A stretch of DNA of 17,536 nucleotides from Bacillota bacterium (GTDB lineage: Bacteria > Bacillota_A > Clostridia > Peptostreptococcales > Anaerovoracaceae): assembly GCA_017437925.1 (NCBI GenBank), contig JAFRWQ010000250.1:1-17536 (forward strand). The letters run 5' to 3'. Every line of letters begins with the position of its first letter. The stretch's first letter is position 1. Below the pieces are notes generated by a model. The model ran no database searches. It was given only the letters and a program-made list of their open reading frames with translations, and was not told the origin of the DNA. Position numbers and translations under genes: made by a program. This document shows, one piece after another, positions 13,801-17,536 of the stretch.

Positions 13801-16540
13801 TATAGCGGACGCCGAGATCGCCCAGATCGAAGCCGTGACCTACAACGGAGAAAGCCACAAGCCGGAACCCGCCGTGACCTATAATGGCAATACTCTCGTT
13901 AAAGATACCGACTACACCCTGTCCTGGGCCGAAAACATAAATGTGGGAGAAGGGGTCGTCACCGTCACCGGCAAGGGCAACTTCACCGGAAGCAATGATG
14001 CATTTTTCACCATACGCCAGGCGGAGGCGACGGCTGAAGATATAAGCTGGGAGCCCGGGACCGTCTATGAGGGCATGTCCTTCGGAGACCTGACGTTCAG
14101 CGGGACTGTCGTTCCGGAAGGCGCTGTCATCGCGCCTGTTACTCCGGACCACGTTTTCGTCGAGGGGCGGAATGCGGTCAATTTGTCCGTGGACCCCGGC
14201 GATAACGAAAACTATTATATTGGACAGGCTTCGGTCAAAATAACCGCCCTGGCCAACAGCCTCACCGGCATAGAAGTGACCCAGCTTCCGACCAAGAAGG
14301 ATTACCTTGTCGGAGAAAGCCTTGTCACTGAAGGCATGGTCGTGATGGGCAGTTACGCCTACGGCGATCCCGTGCCCGTCACCGGATACACGGTCTCTCC
14401 CGAGACCTTTGATACTGCCGGCGAGGAAGTAATGGTTACCGTAAGCTGCGGAGGTTTTGATGATGTCTTCACCGTCAATGTGAGCAAAGGACAGCAGACC
14501 ATAAGCCTTGGCGAAGACCTTACCGTGATCTACGGAGATCCCGACTTTATCCTTGAGGTGACCGGAGCACAGACCGCTGTCACCTTCACCAGCAGCAATG
14601 AGGAAGTGGTCACCGTCGATTCAGAAAGCGGCGAAGTCACCATCGTCAGAGTCGGCGACGCTGTGATCACCGCTGCAGCGGCGGAGGACGGGGCCTACGA
14701 GTCGGCTGCCGACAGCATAACGGTCACCGTCAATGCGGCAAGCCTTAATGACGCGGTGATGAGTTCGATCTCTGACGTCACCTACAACGGGCAGCCCCAT
14801 ACTCCCGAGCCTTCGGTGAACCTGGGTGACCTGCTCCTCATCAAGGACACCGACTACACCTTAAGCTATCAGAATAATACCGATGCGGGCGACGCCGCAG
14901 TCACCGCCACCGGGATCGGCAACTACACCGGCAGCGTTTCCGGCAGATTTGAGATCGGCAAGGCTCAGGCAGAAGCGGAGAACGTGGCGGTCTCAAGTCC
15001 CGAAAAGATCTTTGAGTCCACACCCATCGCCGAGGTCGTGCTCAGCGGCGACTGCACGCCTCAGGCTTCGGAAGGGCAGCTCGCCCTCGACGCGGGCCAG
15101 AGCTTTACCGCGGGAGAAAACCTATACAGCTGGACCTTCGATCCCCAAAACAACAATTATACCCCCGCGACGGGCAGCATCACCATCAATGTGCTGGCCA
15201 ACAGCCTGGAATCCATAGAGCTGGCTACCGGCTCAGCCGTCACCGTCTATCAGTACGGCGACAGCTTCGATAAAGAAAGCGTCAGCCTCAGGGCGGTCTT
15301 CGCCGACGGCACGGTCATAGACCCCGTCGATCCGGGCGAGCTGGTCATAGAGCCCGAAGTATTTGACGAGGTCGGAGATCAGATCCCGGTCACCGTAACA
15401 TACAAGGACAAGAGCGTGAGCCTGACCGTGCAGGTAGGAAAAGCCGACGCCCCGCAGCTCAGCGCGGACGCGGCCGAAGCCCCGACCGACGGAGAGTTTG
15501 AGATCTCTGTAAGCGGCATTCCCGAAGACGCTCATAACCTCAATATTTCAGCTCAGTGCAGCGATGATTCCGTGACTTTGAACGTAAATGACGACGGCAG
15601 CATCACCGCTGAAGTCATGGGAGCCGAGGACGGAGGAAGCGCGACCGTCACGGTCACCGTAAGCTCGGACAACTACGAAGACGCCGTGATCGAGATCCCG
15701 GTGAGCTTCAATGCCCCGAGATACAGTATCACCGTGAAAGACGGCACCGCCGACAAGGATACCGCCAAAGAGGGCGAGACCGTCACCGTGACCTGGACAT
15801 CAAAGACCAACTACCAGTTCACCGGCTGGACATCCGATACCGAAGGAGTCGAGTTTGAGGACGCATCAGCCGAGAGCACTTCCGTCGCGATGCCCGCATC
15901 CGACGTCACCGTCACCGCGCAGAGCAAGAAAAAGACTTCGGGCGGCGGAGGCTCATCATCCGGAAGCGGATCCTCCGGCTCATCTTCGGAACCCGAGCAG
16001 ATGCCCGAAGAAAAGGAGAAGTTCACCGACGTTCCCGGGGACGCCTACTATCACGACCCGGTATACTGGGCCGTTGAAAAGGGCATAACCGAAGGAACGA
16101 GCCCGACCACCTTCAGCCCCATGGCCCCGACCACCAGGGCCGACTTCGTGACCTTCCTCTGGAGGGCCGCGGGCTCGCCCAAGGTCAGCGGAGAGATGCC
16201 CTTCGAGGATGTTTCCGAAAGCGCCTACTACTATGACGCTGTGCTCTGGGCCTACGTCAACGGAATAACCGAGGGGACCACCCCCACCACCTTCAGACCC
16301 GACCGTACCGTGACCAGAGGCCAGGCCGTGACCTTCCTGCACAGGAACGCCGGCGAGCCCGGGGTGGGCGACACCAACCCCTTCACCGACGTTGAAGAGA
16401 GCGATTACTACTACGCTCCCATACTCTGGGCGGTGGAGAAGAAGATAGTCGAGGGAACGACTCCGACCACCTTCAGTCCGAACAGGGATTCCTACAGGGC
16501 AGAGGTCGTGACCATGCTCTACAGGGAGCTGGCAAAGTAA
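10820..16540 (+). CDS. Giant S-layer-type surface protein: cohesin-like domain, Ig-like super-repeats, three SLH domains
   Basis: The protein has 1906 residues and is secreted: signal peptide 1-29, cut after VHA. Residues ~35-193 form a cohesin-like beta-sandwich (GGTVTVTLTL, DSGLMTLTAY, FLTLSFEI). Next come a diverged A/D module pair (~199-361), then four super-repeats of 314-325 residues, each with four modules. A is TYNGEEHKPEP to GKGNFTGAKSAEFTI; B is YEGMSLSDLTFSGT; C is a Big_3-type module, LTGIEV to FTVEV; D is a Big_2-like module with SSNDSIVTV. The fourth D is diverged. An InlB/bacterial-repeat-like domain (~1632-1703), a Gly/Ser linker (~1707-1728) and three SLH domains (from ~1734, 1793 and 1853) follow. 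SLH domains bind pyruvylated secondary wall polymers. The role is likely adhesion, shielding or display; a cohesin-like domain on an SLH anchor recalls cellulosome scaffoldin anchors, but no dockerin is here. RBS AGGAGG seven bases before the ATG. Monocistronic. Confidence 0.93.
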   Translation: MRAGKKTRRMISLVLSLALILTMYIPVHAETPADPLHMTASSDSLEVGGTVTVTLTLDEFDTKNMTGGIAWDSGLMTLTAYSGSRGTATVYVQQYSRDFEEWDRVNARTSTIEEAGVTGTFGFYVNADGTTVEKLRQDPDYGPFLTLSFEIAAAADVYTVYMYQSSDTGSGTITYDPKNNEADRTSENTKSLYVPRNIADAAYIQIGEKTYTGSPIELTSDDISVFWDEAHEEPLTFGTDYEISGYSNNTNAGTATVRLSGLGVYAGSTKDAEFTINKATPVLSFPSFEVQRTYGQDPFRYPASGADNITYSSSDPGVATVAADGTITIVAVGNTLITANAAEDANHNEATGTSYTFYVVAASIEGAEIGGIEAETYNGEEHKPEPAVTFNGKTLVKDTDYTLSWSENINAGDEAKVTVTGKGNFTGAKSAEFTIEKAVATAENISWEPGTVYEGMSLSDLTFSGTVVPEGSAITAVESQATLTAGINEVELCITPPSSASGNYTDGSAVISVTALENTLTGIEVTTLPTKTTYYIGSSLETEGMVVMGNYAYGDPAELTDYDIDPEVFDEIGEEITVTVSCGQVSDEFTVEVTKIPQNIAVDEPDDLTYGDSGVSIGIEGAVGTVSFSSSNDSIVTVDAEGKLTATGVGSTVVTVNISGDETYESASITVDITVVAADMANADIGGIGAETYDGEEHKPEPVVTFNGKTLVKDTDYTLSWADNTDAGTASVTVTGKGNFTGAKSAEFTIEKAAATASEIVCTNEAIYEGMSYGDLAFSGTTVPEGSSITAVESQASLVPGSNTVGLLISPPSSASGNYTDGSAVISVTALENTLTGIEVTTLPTKKEYLVGESLNTEGMVVTASYADGSSAAVSSYTVSPTTFGTAGEEVAVTVSYENFTDDFTVKVSLKTQTISASVDGPLTYLGAGGTVTVSGAQTDLSFASNDEDVVSVSSDGSLTANGVGTADITVTAAETNEYASATATVGVTVNAADIADAEIAQIEAVTYNGESHKPEPAVTYNGNTLVKDTDYTLSWAENINVGEGVVTVTGKGNFTGSNDAFFTIRQAEATAEDISWEPGTVYEGMSFGDLTFSGTVVPEGAVIAPVTPDHVFVEGRNAVNLSVDPGDNENYYIGQASVKITALANSLTGIEVTQLPTKKDYLVGESLVTEGMVVMGSYAYGDPVPVTGYTVSPETFDTAGEEVMVTVSCGGFDDVFTVNVSKGQQTISLGEDLTVIYGDPDFILEVTGAQTAVTFTSSNEEVVTVDSESGEVTIVRVGDAVITAAAAEDGAYESAADSITVTVNAASLNDAVMSSISDVTYNGQPHTPEPSVNLGDLLLIKDTDYTLSYQNNTDAGDAAVTATGIGNYTGSVSGRFEIGKAQAEAENVAVSSPEKIFESTPIAEVVLSGDCTPQASEGQLALDAGQSFTAGENLYSWTFDPQNNNYTPATGSITINVLANSLESIELATGSAVTVYQYGDSFDKESVSLRAVFADGTVIDPVDPGELVIEPEVFDEVGDQIPVTVTYKDKSVSLTVQVGKADAPQLSADAAEAPTDGEFEISVSGIPEDAHNLNISAQCSDDSVTLNVNDDGSITAEVMGAEDGGSATVTVTVSSDNYEDAVIEIPVSFNAPRYSITVKDGTADKDTAKEGETVTVTWTSKTNYQFTGWTSDTEGVEFEDASAESTSVAMPASDVTVTAQSKKKTSGGGGSSSGSGSSGSSSEPEQMPEEKEKFTDVPGDAYYHDPVYWAVEKGITEGTSPTTFSPMAPTTRADFVTFLWRAAGSPKVSGEMPFEDVSESAYYYDAVLWAYVNGITEGTTPTTFRPDRTVTRGQAVTFLHRNAGEPGVGDTNPFTDVEESDYYYAPILWAVEKKIVEGTTPTTFSPNRDSYRAEVVTMLYRELAK
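11980..12034 (+). repeat. 55-bp identical direct repeat in module A, copy 1
   Basis: Identical to 12928-12982 (offset 948). It encodes the VTFNGKTLVKDTDYTLSW block. A second matching stretch begins 945 bases apart further on, because unit 1 has one extra codon between them. Confidence 0.93.
12304..12411 (+). repeat. 108-bp near-identical direct repeat, copy 1
   Basis: Matches 13249-13356 with a single mismatch (12382 A, 13327 C), including third codon positions. The offset is exactly 945 bases. It encodes the end of module B and the beginning of module C. Confidence 0.95.
12928..12982 (+). repeat. 55-bp identical direct repeat in module A, copy 2
   Basis: Second copy of 11980-12034, with no mismatch seen. 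Unit 3 has a related but clearly diverged version. Confidence 0.93.
13249..13356 (+). repeat. 108-bp near-identical direct repeat, copy 2
   Basis: Second copy of 12304-12411, with one mismatch. Flanking DNA on both sides is much less similar, so the identity is local. Confidence 0.95.
13796..14737 (+). repeat. Super-repeat unit 3 (modules A3-B3-C3-D3)
   Basis: This unit is 942 bases (314 codons). Module A is diverged but keeps GTCACCGTCACCGGCAAGGG and the following bases of units 1 and 2. The first half of B (EDISWEPGTVYEGMSF) matches unit 1, the second half is unique, and C matches unit 2 at TKKDYLVGESL. Confidence 0.85.
14738..15712 (+). repeat. Super-repeat unit 4, diverged (A4-B4-C4 and a D-like module)
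   Basis: A4 keeps TYNGQPHTPEPSV and the DTDYTLSY block but only about half the residues match. B4 and C4 are recognisable by NNYTPATGSITINVLAN and the EPEVFDEVGDQIPVTVTY block. The last ~90 codons are a D-like module ending EDAVIEIPVSF. This is the oldest-looking copy by divergence. Confidence 0.7.
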
Positions 16541-16561
16541 AGCTTAAGACCATAACAAAGG

Positions 16562-16591
16562 AACGGCAGGGCCGAAAGCCCTGCCGTTTTT
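16562..16591 (+). terminator. Strong rho-independent terminator of the SLH gene
   Basis: AACGGCAGGGC and GCCCTGCCGTT form an uninterrupted GC-rich stem with a CGAAA loop, followed by a run of five T. It lies 21 bases after the stop codon. This is the clearest terminator of the window and isolates the ABC transporter gene downstream. Confidence 0.95.
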
Positions 16592-16677
16592 ACGCCTTCG
16601 CGTCCGATCGGGCCTGCCGCCCCGTATTTCGGCATATCCGGTCTGACTGACTCCGCATGCCGCGGTCCTCGCCCGTC

Positions 16678-16706
16678 TTGCCAGAAACGCCCCGGTGATA
16701 TAAAAT
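16678..16706 (+). promoter_or_regulatory. Sigma-A-like promoter of the ABC exporter gene
   Basis: TTGCCA (16678-16683), a 17-base spacer and TAAAAT (16701-16706), each hexamer one base off consensus. The start of transcription would fall near 16713, at or within two bases of the start codon, so the message may be leaderless. The bases 16592-16677 between the terminator and this promoter show nothing else I can name. Confidence 0.6.
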
Positions 16707-16714
16707 CAACAGTG

Positions 16715-17536
16715 ATGAACAAGAGTCCAAAAACCGGCAGAAAAAGCAATACCGGACTGCTCCTGCGCTTTCTGAAAGGCAGCAAGCGCTGGTTTGTCAT
16801 GGGCATACTGGCTTCCGCCGTCGTTTCCCTCGCGGACATGATAAGCCCCCAGATCATCAGGGCAGCCATCGACTATGCCATAGGAGGGCTTGATCCGGAT
16901 CTTCCCGCCTGGGCGATAGCCCTTGCCGACCGCTTCGGAGGCTTTGCCTACCTGGGCGAACACCTGTGGATCATGGCCCTGGCCCTGGTCATCATAGCGG
17001 TCATACGCAGCGTCTCCCAGTACCTGGTGGGAGTCCTCAACAACAGAGGCGCAGAGACCCTGGTCAAGACCATGCGCGATTCCCTCTTCAGCCACATCGA
17101 GCGACTGCCCTACGCCTGGCACATGAAGAACCACACCGGCGACCTGATACAGCGCTGCACCTCCGACGTGGAGAACGTGAGGCGCTTCGTCTCAATGCAG
17201 CTGTCCAACGTCATCAGGATAGTGATACTGATCGCCCTGTCCGTCTGCTTCATGCTGCGCATGGACGTGAGGCTCACCCTCATAGGCCTCAGCATGGTGC
17301 CGGTGATACTGGGCTTCACCGTGCGCTTCGGCAAAAAGATGCACGCCGGCTTTGAACACTGCGACGAGGTGGAGGGACAGGTCTCGGCCCTGGTCCAGGA
17401 GAACCTGACCGGAGTCAGAGTCGTGAGAGCCTTCGCCCAGGAGCGCTACGAGCGCGATAAATTCATCGAAAAGGACAATTATTACCGCGATCTTTGGGTC
17501 GAGATGGGCAGGGTCATGGCCCGCTTCTTTTCGGTC
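16715..17536 (+). CDS. ABC exporter, membrane-domain half (3' truncated by the window)
   Basis: There are 274 codons open to the window end, covering the transmembrane domain (ABC_membrane, type I exporter fold) of a half-transporter of the MsbA/BmrA/MdlB kind. Visible parts are the N-terminal elbow LLLRFLKGSKRW, helix 1 (WFVMGILASAVVSLADMISP), helix 2 (HLWIMALALVIIAVIRS), the conserved stretch RGAETLVKTMRDSLFSHIERLP with FSHIERLPYAWH, TGDLIQRCTSDVENVRRFV at the coupling region, helices 3-4 and the QENLTGVRVVRAFAQE block that precedes helix 5. The nucleotide-binding domain lies beyond the window. The cargo (drug, lipid or peptide) cannot be told; the next gene is often the partner subunit. 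GTG at 16712 is an alternative start in frame. No Shine-Dalgarno is visible, and the elbow sequence argues against a later start. Confidence 0.9.
   Translation, partial: MNKSPKTGRKSNTGLLLRFLKGSKRWFVMGILASAVVSLADMISPQIIRAAIDYAIGGLDPDLPAWAIALADRFGGFAYLGEHLWIMALALVIIAVIRSVSQYLVGVLNNRGAETLVKTMRDSLFSHIERLPYAWHMKNHTGDLIQRCTSDVENVRRFVSMQLSNVIRIVILIALSVCFMLRMDVRLTLIGLSMVPVILGFTVRFGKKMHAGFEHCDEVEGQVSALVQENLTGVRVVRAFAQERYERDKFIEKDNYYRDLWVEMGRVMARFFSV

Noticed and set aside
11903..15712. CRISPR array or transposon repeats
   Set aside because: The repeats are long, in frame, diverged and encode Ig-like modules. There are no short regular repeats with unique spacers and no inverted ends.

Overview
The window is GC-rich (about 60% by eye) and carries twelve genes, all on the + strand. 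The first is cut at its 5' end and the last at its 3' end. Several features point to a Gram-positive anaerobe of the Clostridia type: strong GGAGG-like ribosome binding sites, sigma-A-like promoters, a CapA-family protein anchored by one membrane helix, a single-domain NifU-like protein, and a very large secreted protein with bacterial Ig-like modules and three C-terminal SLH domains. Codon choice is unusual for this GC content, with heavy use of ATA (Ile) and AGG (Arg). I would not name a genus.

Layout. (1) 3-2136: the C-terminal part of a long-chain acyl-CoA synthetase, then an orphan lipoprotein of the branched-chain amino acid binding type. (2) 2188-4559: a NifU-like Fe-S protein, a membrane-anchored CapA-family phosphoesterase-fold protein and an unrecognised 164-residue protein, closed by a terminator-like hairpin. 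(3) 4625-8635: a fusion of a PgeF/YfiH purine-nucleoside domain with a DUF523/TudS-type desulfidase domain, a TIGR00300/LOR-SDH protein related to ornithine cyclodeaminases, a compact alkaline-phosphatase-superfamily enzyme, and a YdcF/DUF218 membrane protein overlapping it by four bases. (4) 8674-10659: an M28-type aminopeptidase with its own strong RBS. (5) 10660-16591: a regulated-looking intergenic region with tandem hairpins, a 15-nt palindrome, an extended -10 promoter and a leader hairpin. It is followed by a 1906-residue S-layer-type protein made of a cohesin-like domain, four copies of an approximately 315-residue super-repeat and three SLH domains, ending at a textbook terminator. 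(6) 16678-17536: a promoter placed so close to the start codon that the transcript may be leaderless, and the N-terminal half of an ABC exporter.

Working together. The intracellular enzymes in the middle (nucleoside phosphorylase plus thiouracil desulfidase, an amino-acid cyclodeaminase-like protein, a phosphodiesterase/phosphatase and an aminopeptidase) read as salvage of nucleosides, thio-bases and peptides, but that grouping is inference from adjacency. The best candidate for something new is the PgeF-DUF523 fusion at 4625-5851: two domains that each act on nucleosides or bases, joined in one chain with both sets of active-site residues intact. The second is the mosaic repeat structure of the SLH protein together with its leader region. 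There is no stretch over 300 bases without a gene. I see no tRNA, rRNA, CRISPR array, insertion sequence or prophage.
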